Positions 37,108 to 49,573 of a stretch of DNA of 64,000 nucleotides are shown in pieces (position 1 is the stretch's first letter; every line of letters begins with the position of its first letter). The stretch spans positions 78,501 through 142,500 of the forward strand of contig JALJCO010007890.1 of NCBI GenBank assembly GCA_023101725.1, read 5' to 3'. The notes below the pieces were generated by a model. That model was not told the DNA's origin. It was given only the letters and a program-made list of their open reading frames with translations, and did no database searches. Source of the DNA: Atherinomorus stipes (taxonomy: Eukaryota; Chordata; Actinopteri; Atheriniformes; Atherinidae). The position numbers were made by a program, and so were the translations under genes.

Positions 37108-38848
37108 ATAAATAGTATTCATAATATATCATTGTTATTATTATAAAAATTATTATAATATACATCCAAAAAGGACAATATTAACTCGATGGGTGCAAGG
37201 AATGGAAGTTTATAGGATTATTAGAATATCTTGCCTCTTTATTGCCTCTCTTGCAATGATCTTACTTCAGCCTCTTTAATAGATGCTCTCTCTTTGTCTA
37301 TACAAACAAACACAATATGCATGTGAGGACTCATCTATTTGTAGATTTTTCAAGGGCCAAGCAGCAGATTGAATAGCACACACTTCGATGATTTATCAGA
37401 GGGAGCAATAAATGCCCATTATTAAAACCAAGCCACCATATAAAAGCCTTGGATCACAGAAGTAATGGTACCCTGTAGGCTGGTGATAACTCTGTGTTTA
37501 TATGTGACTGTGTGTGTGAATGGGAGAGTATGAGAGAGTGAGGCAGACTGAATGTGACAAACACTGGAAAAAAGGCAATAACGTCTGAAAATGACAGACA
37601 ATGTGGAAGAAAAGAGGGCGATAACCACAAGGAGAGTGAGAGAGAAAGTGTGCTGAAAGTACAAAGCCTCCGCTGACAGCCTCTGTGTCATTTTCCATCT
37701 CTGCCAGCTCCATCTAATCTGAGCCCCTGATGTGTTTCTTTCTTCATTTGCAGTTAGTGGCTGGATTATATACCCTACACCCAACTGTGGGCTCCATATT
37801 ACTCTGCGTGTGAATCGAATGTGTCTCTGAGTGTGAGGAAAGTGTGTGTCTGTGGGAGTGTGCATGTGGATCTTTACAAGGCAACCCTCATGTGGGGTCA
37901 TAAAAATAGCTATAATATTCTCTGAGTGATTTTCTCCCTAAGGCGGATGAAGAGAGAATAAGCTCTTGCAGGGAAATAGGTGCACATGTCTGGTGCAGAA
38001 AACTATTATCGGCCAATGAATATAATTTTTATGCTCACTGGTTGCAGAGGCTGAAACATCCTGGGAAAACTCCAGCCAACTGGAACTTTGAGGCATTGAC
38101 CACATTTCTCCTACCAAAGTGAATATGGAATTATTTTATTTCAGCAGTTTTAATCAGGTGCTCTTAAAAGTGTGAAAAAGGAACGTCTACGGTTTTTATT
38201 TGACCTTATTTCAGCCATGTTCCAATGCTAATCCTTTGGTTCCTTTGGCCCCCAACTGTAAGAATATTACTGTAGCACATTCAGAAAAAGAAGATAAAAT
38301 CCTAAAATCACAACAACTTTTCAGTCTGTTGAAGAAAGTCATTGTCATCTTTGATCAAACACTCTTATAAGATTGAAATATGTAAAAATAATTTAAATTA
38401 AACACATGATAAGGGGGTAAAAGATAAAAGTAAAAAAGACTATCCACAACTGTGAAGGTGGTGTTCACTTTGAACAATCTGGTAAGACTCTTAGACATAC
38501 ACTGGATGTTATATTGACCCAATGCAGAGCAATAAGTGAGGACAGTGAACATTGCCTGAATGAAGGATAGTCATCCCACACACCATGTTGTTGACTTGGA
38601 TGGAGAACATGAAATTTTCATGACAGTTAAAAATAAAAATATATTGTGGGAAATTAACCCCACTATGTATGGGAGAACAATAAAAGCCCACCCTGAAAGA
38701 CAAGAAGAATTCAAGTTCCTCGTTCCTCGTATAAGTAGCCCCTGTACCTACAACAGTGAGTGCGTGGATGCCTCTCTGGCTCAGTCTTTTGACTGGAGAA
38801 TCAGAGTAGAATTTTGAGGGCCTTGCTGAAATGTTAAGCACTCTTGAC

Positions 38849-39487
38849 CAGTGGTTCTCAAACTTTTTGAGCCATGGCCCCCAGAATAACAGGTTGTTGG
38901 CAACCCTTGCTGCCCACCTGCGACAAGTGAGCTAACAAATTATGTGATATAACAAATGGGTCATTCTGCAGCCATCCTCTAAATGGAAAGTTTGAAATGG
39001 ATCAGAATCTACGTCAGAATCTACATAAAAAAGGAATATAAAGTGATTTATCTTCTCATGTCAAAAATCTACTTTTATTACTGAGATCATGCCAAATTCA
39101 GAAATTTAAAATAGCACCTGTCTTAAATTTGTTGCTGGAGACCCAATGGTAAATATTCAAATTGTAAGGCTTAAAAAATATCAGACACAATAAGTAAGGA
39201 GGATAAAATGGTCTTTGGTGGATTTGGTTTTACAGCGGCATCTACATGACCAAAATCCGCTTCTCTCATTAAAAAGACACCAAATTTGAAATTTTAATAT
39301 GGCAAAGATGTTAATTTTGTTGTTTGTGCATCAGTGTGTTGACATTATTGTGCTAATTTCACAGATTAATATCCTTACAGCTCTAATAAGAATACTGAAT
39401 TCATTTGGTAAATGACGGCTATTTTTTCTTTTTATGAATTTTACAATAATCTTGACCCCTTGAAATTGTCAGATTTGAGAACCACTG
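38849..39487. mobile_element. hAT-type MITE with CAGTGGTTCTCAAA ends
   Basis: Starts CAGTGGTTCTCAAACTTTTT and ends GAGAACCACTG, an inverted pair of the well-known 'CAGTGGTTCTCAAA' hAT family. The flanks CTCTTGAC (38841-38848) and CTCCAGAC (39488-39495) match at 6 of 8 positions, consistent with an old 8-bp duplication. The interior is AT-rich and non-coding. Confidence 0.8.
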
Positions 39488-41491
39488 CTCCAGACCAAGG
39501 TTATACCAGTGAAAAACACACTCTTTTACTTTATACTTTGTCATTTGGAGTTTGGTTTTAGGCTGTAACATAATTTTATTCGGGTTAGAAATTTAATTAG
39601 CTTTTATCCTATACTTTTATCATTTTATCTTTATTTCATCCTTCAGTTGCAGTTGCTGTCATTTTAACTAAAAGTCAAATATTCTTTGACCATATGGTTT
39701 TATCTCCCTGCATATAAATATGTCACATGGGCACATTTTGAGAAGAACAGTCTCTATTTTGGTTGGGTTGGACTCTATTTCTGTTGACTTCATGTTAGTT
39801 TAATCACATAAATATTAATACTGGAGTAAATCCACGAACTGACAACGGTTTTCCATTTTAATATAATGACATATTTTACTTATTAACAATATTGTCACAT
39901 TGCAGCATTTGATGAATTACCTACAGTCGACCAGGCCAGAAATGAATGAAAGTTCATGTTTTTCATGTGAAAGTCATCTTTTTTTCTGTCGACTTCTGAC
40001 TGACTGAGACACCTGCAGTGAAGTGACTTCAAAGCACTTATCTGCTGCCTGTGTGGAAAAAAAAAAACTCCTGCTCTCTTTCAGTCTTTTTCTCTCCAGT
40101 TTTCTCTCTTTTCCTCTCTTGTCTGAAACTGAAATTTCAAACACACCTCTTGGTATGCTGTTCACACATACAAAGCAACATCTACAGACTCAAATATTAA
40201 AATGCAAACATGGAATCACTCATTCTACCCACATTATTATTACACTATATTATAGTTTAAGTTCTGGACTTAAAAATGATAGTTTCTTTACACAAGTAAA
40301 ATAAAAAAATCAATGGCTTAATTAAAAGCTTAGGGTACGATGAAGCCTGAGCAGAAGGAAAAGCAGTCATGACATCTCTGAAGGACATGGTGTAATACGA
40401 CATCTATTGGAATTGTTTTTGCAGTGAGATTGTCTGATTCATCAAACTGATCTCCGAGAGCTGAAATCATTATTTATCTTAAAAGCGCATTTGGTTTTTA
40501 TTGCATCATTTTAAAAGATTTTTCTGCTCAAAGAAAATGAAATTTTGTGCTCTATTTTGCCTTTGTAATTTGATTTTGCAAATCTGCATGAGAATGCATG
40601 GCTAGGAATCCCACCACATTTTTCTTTTGTCATCTTTTGTGTTGTCTGCTGTCTTACCTGCCCACGCCCCACCACCCTTTCCCAGCGTGGCTTCTTAAAT
40701 GAGGCTTGAGGAGGAAAATAACCAAGATGGGAAATGTGTGAAAATGCAGAAGTCATTAAAAAGCCAATTACCCACAGGTTCAGCGCTACAGAGAGGAGAT
40801 CAGGAAATGGCAGAGAGCAACAGTAAACCCAGTGAAATATGGAGATCTAATGGCTTTCTTTGGAAGGATGTTTGTGTATGGGGTTCCTCTTGTTAGCAAG
40901 TTTGTCAATTTTTTGACTGTGCGGATTAGCGTGTGTGCAGGTCTATTAATAAACGGTCACTTTATGTATCCCTGCTTTTTTTTTATTCTGCTTGAGGATC
41001 AGTACTTACTGAGCTTGCTTGTACATCAGTGCCCCACTTGAGAAAGGATGTTTAATTGACTGTCATGAATTTGAGTTGCAGGGAAAAATATGTAATTTTA
41101 ATGGTGCTTGTTACCTTCACTCAACAATGCAGTCATCTATCACTAAGTTAACAAAGAACTGAGGAAAAAGAATATTCATGACATGTAACATGAAATCATA
41201 GATGCGGGTGTATGCTTGCACACAAACTGTTAGCAAGTAAGTGAGATATAACGTGCATGCATAACTGTCCAATTGTCTTGAGCCCCTCATTTCTTAATAT
41301 ATTAAGAGAATGAGAAATAGGTGCAGTAATTGAAACATAAATGTAAATACAGTAAACAAGGCAAACGCAGAGTTTGCTGAGTGAATGTTTGGTCTGAGCA
41401 GCTTTATTTTCTGACACAGTAAGAAACCCTCTCGCACAAGCTTTCTTGATATTTCAGAATAGTTATCCAGACTTCATAGACGACTTTTCAA

Positions 41492-41850
41492 AAGTCTTTT
41501 TATGGGCTGTTGGCTGTCTTTTGTTCTGTTCTGTCTCTATATGATCCCACATCGCTTCAGTAATGTTGAGGTTCTGCTCCAGGGAGGACTTATCACAGCT
41601 GTAACCACTGAATTTCAGGCCATTTCATGTCATTTGGCCTCAGACACATACTGTAACTTTTCTCCCTTCCTTAAGAATGGCTTCTTGATAGGCACCCTTC
41701 CACTGAGACCATTTCTGATGAGGCCAGCAGTGCCTTCAGCCAACAGTAGATCAACACGGTCCATATGCCTCTCTCTGATCCTGTGTCAGGTCTTTTCTGA
41801 ATTTGTTCTTTTTCTTCAGAGCGTTACTTTCAGATCCTGTTCATCTTCTA
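41492..41850 (-). pseudogene. Tc1/mariner transposase relic (minus strand)
   Basis: Read on the minus strand, it contains the Tc1-type phrases CATCAGAAATGGTCT, AAGAAGCCATTCTTAAGGAA and CCTCAACATTACTGAAGC. The last resembles the region around the final acidic residues of the DDE domain. The order is right, but the segment between the central and C-terminal parts is missing. Frames are disrupted. The 117-residue plus-strand ORF is its antisense shadow. A second relic in the opposite orientation is at 59925-60300. Confidence 0.7.
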
Positions 41851-42204
41851 GATAGTGTTTTTTAATCCTGAAATTTCGTTTTTTGCCCTCCACTTATCCA
41901 GTTTCCCCAAATGTTTAAGGACATACTGCATATCAGCTGAGATACAGTATGCTACAGTAAGTCTAGCTTTTTGCTCTCTGGTAATCTCTGCCTGTTATCC
42001 TTTTTTTTTTCTTTGACAGAGAAATAACCCAAAAAAGAGAACAAATGATGTGTCTTTTTGACAGGTTGCTAGTAACAAAGAGTAACAAGTATCAAATTAA
42101 AAATTGGTTTTATGTTAAGTTACCTGTTATGTCTCAACACAGCACTGTTGCATCCTTTGAGTTATAGGAGCCTTTTTATGCTTAAATGATTGATAGGTCA
42201 GGAT

Positions 42205-43357
42205 CGGTGATGGGAATAAAGGCGTTAGAATAAACGGCGTTACCAACGGCACTACTTTTTTTTTTAATAACAGGCTAATCTAACTAATTACCATGTCTGT
42301 CATTACAACACTGTTACCGTTACTGCCCTTTACTGACAGCGCGTTACTATTGTTATGTGTGATTCATTTTGTTCCTGGTGAACAAAAGTTTCACATTTGT
42401 TGGGACTTTGTTATGCTGGTGCTCTCACAGAGAGGAGGTGGAGTTTATACGGAGATACCTGGAGACACTCGCTCATACGCTCAATGGTAACCTGCGGTCT
42501 CCAGGGATGCAGACAGGTGCCTCTCCATACACTCATGTTTGAGTAAAAAGGAGTTGCTGTTTTCTGTTGAACTTGGCTGCATGTCAGGGTTGAAGAGATT
42601 CAGGTTGAGCTTCTGCGGACCTATACAGGGCGTACGGCGGAGACAGTGTCACCAACCTGACACAGACACAGCGCGAGTATGAATCCAGTTTAAGAAGAAA
42701 ACAGCATTGTTCGAGTAACGAGTTCCCCGGAATTATTTCTTTCACCCAAGACCTGAATTGAGTTAATGGTTAATACTAAAGATATATTCCACAAGTTCTG
42801 CACATTGGATCTGTCTTCATCTGACCGGAGCGGAGGGGATGATGACGATGATGAGCTGTCATTGCAAACCCGAGTCAATGTGCGCACCCGAACACATGCG
42901 CACAATGGGAAGAATTATAAACTGGAATCATCACAAACATCAGTTTTCCCTCAGAGAGAAAAGTTGATTAGAAACTGCATGTTTCTTCATGATGGCTGGA
43001 AGCTGTAATAATTACGAAGAACTGAAGCTCCTCTTCTGAAGAGACGAAGCCTCGACATCCATCAGTCTAAGAGTCCATGTTTTTTCTGTTAGTAATTTAT
43101 TCTGTAAAGTTTCCATTTAATTTTTTAGTCAGATCTAATATTCACTGTTATCACAAACAATTCAACATAAAGATTAATTTGATAGATTAAGATTAATTTA
43201 AAGTTACATCAAAAGAAAAAGTAGCCCAGTAATTACCTTTCCACGTCATTAGTTATTTTTATAAAGCTGTAACTCTGTTACTAATGCCATGACTTTTTTG
43301 GAGAAGTAATAAGTAACTATAATTAATTACTTTTTAAATGTAATGTTCCCAACACTG
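42205..43357. mobile_element. hAT-type element, 1.15 kb, perfect 8-bp target duplication
   Basis: Starts CGGTGATGGGAATAA and ends TGTTCCCAACACTG, imperfect inverted repeats. Both sides carry GTCAGGAT (42197-42204 and 43358-43365), a perfect 8-bp duplication diagnostic of hAT-type insertion. The inner ends hold the repeated ACGGCGTTA/GTTAC words usual in this family. The short acidic ORF at 42766-43008 may be a fragment of the element's own gene. No transposase catalytic region is present. Confidence 0.87.
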
Positions 43358-44712
43358 GTCAGGATTGAGTGGCGTAAAAGACAAAACTCATTGTTCATGT
43401 ACAAGGACTGGACTGAGCCAGGGGTGAAAATGCAACCAATGTTCAAGGAAGACTTTCAACAGCCAGTGAAGACCTTAAAATCCAGCTACTCAGGAGTGAA
43501 ATATAAAGAAATGATTGATGGCTGAAAACTTCTATAGAGTTCTACAAGTTTCACACTTTACTAAAGTGGATAAGCACATATGGTGACAAAATACTGATAT
43601 TTTCTTGGTAACAAGTTTTAAGCCTTTATATCTACATAAATAGAAGACATGTTCATACTCACAAGCACACATAAATCTTCCTCTTCCTCTATCTTAGCTG
43701 AAGGTTACCATTTCACTTCATTCACACGGATATCAGCTGGTAATTATTTGTGGACCCCAGAGATAGAGAAAGACCATGTAATTACACTCATCACATCCAC
43801 CTCACATCCACACACGCTTCACTGAGTGCACCACACCTCGGATCTATGCACGCTTCACAGAGCATTTGCCCTTCGGAGTCAGCTTCATAAATAGGAAATA
43901 CCAGTCAACTTCCGCTGTGTCATGAAACTTTTATGGAACAGACTGAGTTGGAAAAAAGCTGCTATAGTGAAAGTAACTGTTTGACCACCTTGTCGGAAAA
44001 AGTTTTAATTCTGGTTTTGAAGATGTGCATAATGAGCCTGAAGATTAAAAATCATCCTTAATTGTACATTCAGGTAGTTGAATTTCTGAGGACGACAAGT
44101 TCCCAAGGTCTTGCAAGAATTGAGGCATTTTCCATGGAGTTTCTGTGAAGAGAGCTGTTCAAAATTTGCTCCAAATTAGCTTGCTAATGAGCTATTTTAG
44201 CCCACAGTACAGCACTCTATGTTCAGATAAGTTTTAAAAACCCAAACATCTTTTTTCGGACCCACAGCTGTAACCTCTAACATACAGTATAAAGAGTAAT
44301 AGTTAAATGGTCATTTATAAAGAATCAGACTGCAAATCTGAACAAAATCCAGAGAGAAAAAGTGGCTTTACTGCTCTCACTTTAACAAGAATAGATGTTT
44401 CCTCTTTCTATCTGCTTTTTTCTTTGCTTTCAGCTTGATTGATTTTGTCCTATATCACCCCTTTAACCCAGTGTCTTTTAGCCCACATACACTTATTTAC
44501 ACACCCACAGAGTTAGATGGATGGACACCTGGAGCAGAACAAAACAGAGGACAGCATCCCATCCATTGTCCCCAGCGTCAGCAGTCACATACTCAGTCTT
44601 CGATCTCCTATAGGGCAATCCACCTGTGACCCTGGACACGGAGGGCTTTTGGGATTTAAAATTCCCACGGGTCAAATCTCACACCAGGATTTACTCTTTA
44701 TGTCTGTTGCTG

Positions 44713-44736
44713 TATGTGTGTGTGTGTGTGTGTGTT
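44713..44736. repeat. (TG)n microsatellite
   Basis: A short TG dinucleotide run of about 11-12 units. Confidence 0.9.
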
Positions 44737-45978
44737 TGACTTTAAAGGTTCGCTATTGATCAAAGATTGTCCCTGAAGTGCCTCATCAGTAATGTCAATC
44801 CCCCTGTCTTCACCCCCTTATTAGGGAATGATTAGAGCAGCTTGTTGTTCTTCGGGCACGTGCATGTGAGGCACGTCATTGATCCTTTCCTTATTTAAAG
44901 GCTAGAGCTCATTGAACCTTACAGTCTGAATCCAGATACTGTACGTGTGTTGGTTTGCTCATTTCCACATCTGTTTCCTATCTATCCACATTTACCAGGA
45001 GCAGAAACATCTTGTCCTGCATATGTGAAAGGAAATTAAATGTAGGCTAATAATTTACACTTTTTTCAGACTCAAGCTTATTAACAGCTTTTAACTTAAG
45101 GATTAAAGTCTTGCTGATCATTAACTCATTCATTAATCAGCAGAATTAGCACCTCACCTAACACACTGAGATGGATTGATCTATAATCCCAGATAACCCC
45201 TGTTAGAAATGCACTTTTTTTTTTTTTTTTGCTGTCACAAGTGCTAGCATCATGTAATATACAAAATGAACAAGTCCTGCATCGTCTTTCTTAATATAAA
45301 TAAGGAAAAGCAAAAGATAAATTAAATTCTGAACAAACTGTTCCATTCTAGCAAACCTTACTGTTCATTTATGTACATTTCGATAGTAAATTAAAATGAG
45401 ATATCCAGTTTAATTCATGCAATAGAACAGAGTTAAGGAATGTGATTAATCAAATGAGTTGAGTGCGTCATTTGGTACAGGTAACAAATAAGCTCATTCA
45501 GCTAAAGGAAAATCTTCATGTTCCTGAGCCAAGAAGCCTAGTGGGGTTAGTGGGGTACAATATTACAGAGGTTTTGCTACATGAAAAGAGTTGAGAGGTG
45601 AATTAAGACCTGTATTGCTATATGATGTCTGTAATTTGAACAACTGATAGAAAATGGGCGTGACTTCATGATCTGGGGAAAACGTCGCTTGTTAAAGGTC
45701 GTAGCCACAACTATCTCATCAAAACAATGAATTAAAAAGAATAATAACACACCACTCACAAAGTGACTGGAGGGATGCAGAATCAAAGTATTAATTTCAC
45801 GGAATAAATTGCATATAAATTGTATCAATTTTGACAGGTCCATAATATATAAATATTTACATCCGATTACTCTGCCAATGTTTACACTAAAGGATTCTGT
45901 GCCAAGGAAGTCCTAGATCGAATGCTCTGTGTAGAAATAGCATCCTCACTGCCTTACATTTCTCAAATTCAAGAGGAC

Positions 45979-46001
45979 AAAAAAAAAAAAAAAAAAAAAA
46001 A
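45979..46001. repeat. Poly(A) run
   Basis: About 22 A in a row. No retroposed body could be recognised immediately upstream. Confidence 0.85.
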
Positions 46002-48936
46002 GGTACGGTAGCAAAGGAGCTCAAAAGCCCTGCAGAGGTTGCCACTCTCCTCATGGACATGCAAGTTAAATATTTACTAATGCTAATTAACAGTTAACCG
46101 GTCCTGTAACGTTGCTAATATTAATTACGCAAGTGAGTGTGAGTGCAACACCTACTGGCGGGGAGGAATTAAACTTGTAGATATTACCTTTAACTTATTT
46201 TTATTCTTGCTTAGTTTGTACATTTGCAAACTAGTTGCAGACGTGTGGTGGCCTCTCTATACTTCACTTTTGGCCAGCTACACAGATTCATGCGTAATTG
46301 TGAAACCAGTCAACATTACATTGCAAAGCTGTACACACAGATTCTCCTCAAAATGAGCATCAATGTTGGTTCTTGGATCCTCGTAATCTTTGTCTGGTGT
46401 GTTTTTATGAATGTGGATTGATCCAGGTGAATGCTTAGTCAGCACACTGAGCCCTGCTGCAACCCTCGCTGGCCGATACAGATGGTGAAATTTACACCAT
46501 GCAGCATCAAATACAAAAACCACAAATTGTCTTTTAGTGAAATAAATCCCTCTTTAGTCGATATGAGCCTTTTTAAAGACGCAGCAGCTCTTCAGCAAGA
46601 ATAAACAGGATGAAAAGTCAGATTTTCAATACATTCAATCTACCTTGTTTTACATCCACAGCTACATTTTTGAACTGACATGACTTTTTATTGTAATATG
46701 ACACTTGATGTAAGAAAGATTAAATTTCTTGGGTGCTCATCTGAGTTGAACCAACATAGACACAACACACACTAACTACAGCACAGAGCATTATAAAGAA
46801 AAAACAAAGACTACAGTACTTGATATATCACTATTTACAGTGATTCCAAGCTGTCTACATGTTGATTGTAATAAGCACCTCAACAAACCCACCTTACAGT
46901 CTGTCATTCAGATTAGGAAATTCTGATGTTACATAAGTATTTTTTACTGGTTTGAGTAAATTTATCATTTATTTGGGATCTGTTGCTTGTGGCATGCAAA
47001 CTACATTAGGAAACTTCTGCATCCAAATCTTTGCTTTTTGATTGTATAGACTGTAAGACAGCACCCCTGAAAGAAGCAGTACATAATAACAGAAACAGTG
47101 ATATCACACTGCAGTCTGCATATATTGTTTAAACTATGAGCAGTATCCACTGATACAGTGACAAGCTTCTGATACGGAGAAGCACAGTAGAAAAATGCTT
47201 AAAAAAAACTGACAACAAAAAGCAGAGAAGTACAGAAACAGCCACATATGTTGCCTGATAGACATTTTCAGGCCACATGTGGACTTTTGCCTTGTCGTTC
47301 TGCTGTCATATCACTTCTCTATTTCAAAAAGCCAGTCCACATTATGAATAAATGTCTGAGCTCTTAGAAGCTGCAAGAAAACTGAGAAAGCTCTTGTTCA
47401 GAGCTCAGAAGGCATCTTTATCCAGAAGATGACAGACACTAAACACAACATGAGGAGAATGAAAGAGATTTGAGAGCAACACAGTGGAAAAAAGGAAAGC
47501 AAAACAGCATGCTTTGAGCCAAGACTTCAGGGAGCCAATTGAACACATACTTTCTGAACATCCTCTATCGATGTCATATTTAAAAAGAAAATTTAGGAAA
47601 CTTATTTATCTACAAAAGGCTGATTTAGGTTTCTATTGTTTGCTTTCTTTTGCTTTCATTTCTCAATCTCAAAACATTCTTTGTTCTGTAAATTTTTTTG
47701 TCATGGAGATTACGAAACTATTTCAAGATGCTTTCCACTTAAGCAAAAATGTAGAACTAATGAAATTAACATTTTCATGCCTGTGCAGTAGAAAATCACA
47801 CTTGTGTTGGCTTTTAGAGATGTATCAGACTTGGAGGACTGGAGATTTAACCTTCACTCCTACAGTGTTCAAGCCTTGATCAACCCATCGGGTTTCTTTT
47901 TTTCTTTCAACAATGTTGCCACTATTTGCTTTGTATACTAGTGGGATTCCTCTCTAATCTTTACCTCGTAAAGTTCCCCGAGCCATTAGCTGGTGAAATG
48001 TCAACATTTAGTTTTTGTGTTTAGTACAAATGAAGAGAACCAGCCAACCGCAATGTACTCCAATGTAAAAGTATTATAGAACCAATTTACTAGGTATGTG
48101 AAGTGATAAATCCCCCAGGCTTGCATAAACAACAGCACAAATGCACACACACAGTTCCTCTAACACACCATCCGCTCCATTTACTGTAATAGAAGTAAAT
48201 GAATTAGATTTTGATGCTTTAAAAGCTTTTTCCAGCTCATATTGAAAGTAAATTTCACTCTGATGGTGCGATGTCATACTTATGAGCCACTGATGGTGGA
48301 GACAGAAAGTTAGAAACAGGGGGAGAGAGGACAGTAGGGAGGAATAAGGACAAAATTTAGATGGGTTTCAAAAGGACAGAAAGGATGGGGGAGGGGGTAA
48401 AATGGAGGAAGGGCAAGCTAGAGACCCATATTAAACCTCAGACAGATGAAAAAGTTGTTTGCATTCATGGTTTAGCCCATTAGCCCATTGCACTTCAATT
48501 ATTGACTTGCCACTTATCTGATTACCACAAGGTTAGAGACAGAGGAGGGAGTGGGGACAGCGCTCTGGCAGAGATGGGATATAACGGTGTATGATGTCAC
48601 ATACTGCAAAACACTTTTAAAGATGGAACAAAGATAATGTCCTAAAATACACAAAAACACACCCTAAACTACAGCATGAGAGAAGGCACAGAGAAATCAT
48701 AACTGCATCATGTGGCATTCGCCAGCAATCAGAGCCTATAAGGATTACTAAAGGCATACAGTAGCTAAGTGTAATCAAGCCAGGCACACAGTTAATATCA
48801 GTTTAGCCAACTAAACAGTTTGAAGCCAAACCTACAGGGTGTCTGCCTCCTGAACCCAAAGTGGGAGCTGGTTTCATAAGAGACAGGCCTGATAACTGAA
48901 GGCATTACATACAAAGTGTCCTTCAGTATCAGTACT

Positions 48937-49573
48937 AAGCTGGAGACACACCGGACAGACTGTCGACCATTGCGGTCGTCGCCAGAAAATAGGGTCACGC
49001 TGATCAATTGGCCCAAGTCTTGCAGACACAGTGAGAAAAGTGCCCAAGAACACACAGAACTCACTCCGGACTTGGGTGTACCTTCTAGGTGTGTGAAGAA
49101 TATATGTCACCACAACAGCAGGTGGTGCTAACCTGTATTGTGGCACCACAAAACGAAAACTGGACCATTTCTCAAGATCAAACACATAAAAGCACGCTGC
49201 TTTTGTTGTTAGCAAAGAACGAGGACTGCTAACCAAGAACAGAAGGAATCAATGGATAGTGCCAAATGATGTGAAGTTTGCATTACGTCTACTTCTACAT
49301 CTGGTTTGTTTACCTTCACTTTTGGTCTTCTCATCTGCTAATTTGCCAGCAAAGACAAGCCGTTCTCCAATCTGATTGGTCAGCCCATCACCAACTGAAT
49401 GATTGGCCGATGCCAATTACACATGTTCAATCAGCTGAAAAGAATGCCGACAATATTGGTGACGGCTGCAGATGGCCAAGGACACAGAACACACCAAACT
49501 GACCCACGCCCCTGATTTCAAAAGACCCCACAATGACACCAGACGGCTGAAAATTGTCCTGGTGTCTCCGCTT
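48937..49573. mobile_element. Probable hAT-type MITE (637 bp)
   Basis: The left end AAGCTGGAGACACACCGGAC and the complement of the right end AAGCGGAGACACCAGGAC form a terminal inverted repeat. The flanks TCAGTACT and TAAATACT match at 6 of 8, which fits a decayed 8-bp duplication. It is more GC-rich than its surroundings. The overlapping ORFs on both strands are not recognised proteins. Confidence 0.6.

Noticed and set aside
36742..37165. Overlapping minus-strand ORFs of 126 and 87 codons
   Set aside because: Driven by the (TA)n(TG)n microsatellite, giving tyrosine-isoleucine and histidine-threonine runs.
37422..37901. Minus-strand ORF of 159 codons
   Set aside because: Lies over GTGTG/GAGAG-rich simple sequence giving histidine/serine/threonine-rich translation. 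No domain is recognised.
41502..41855. Plus-strand ORF of 117 codons
   Set aside because: Antisense of a Tc1 transposase relic, so not a gene on this strand.
47484..47879. Plus-strand ORF of 131 codons
   Set aside because: AT-rich composition, no family resemblance, no splice or promoter context. Compatible with chance in a 64-kb window.
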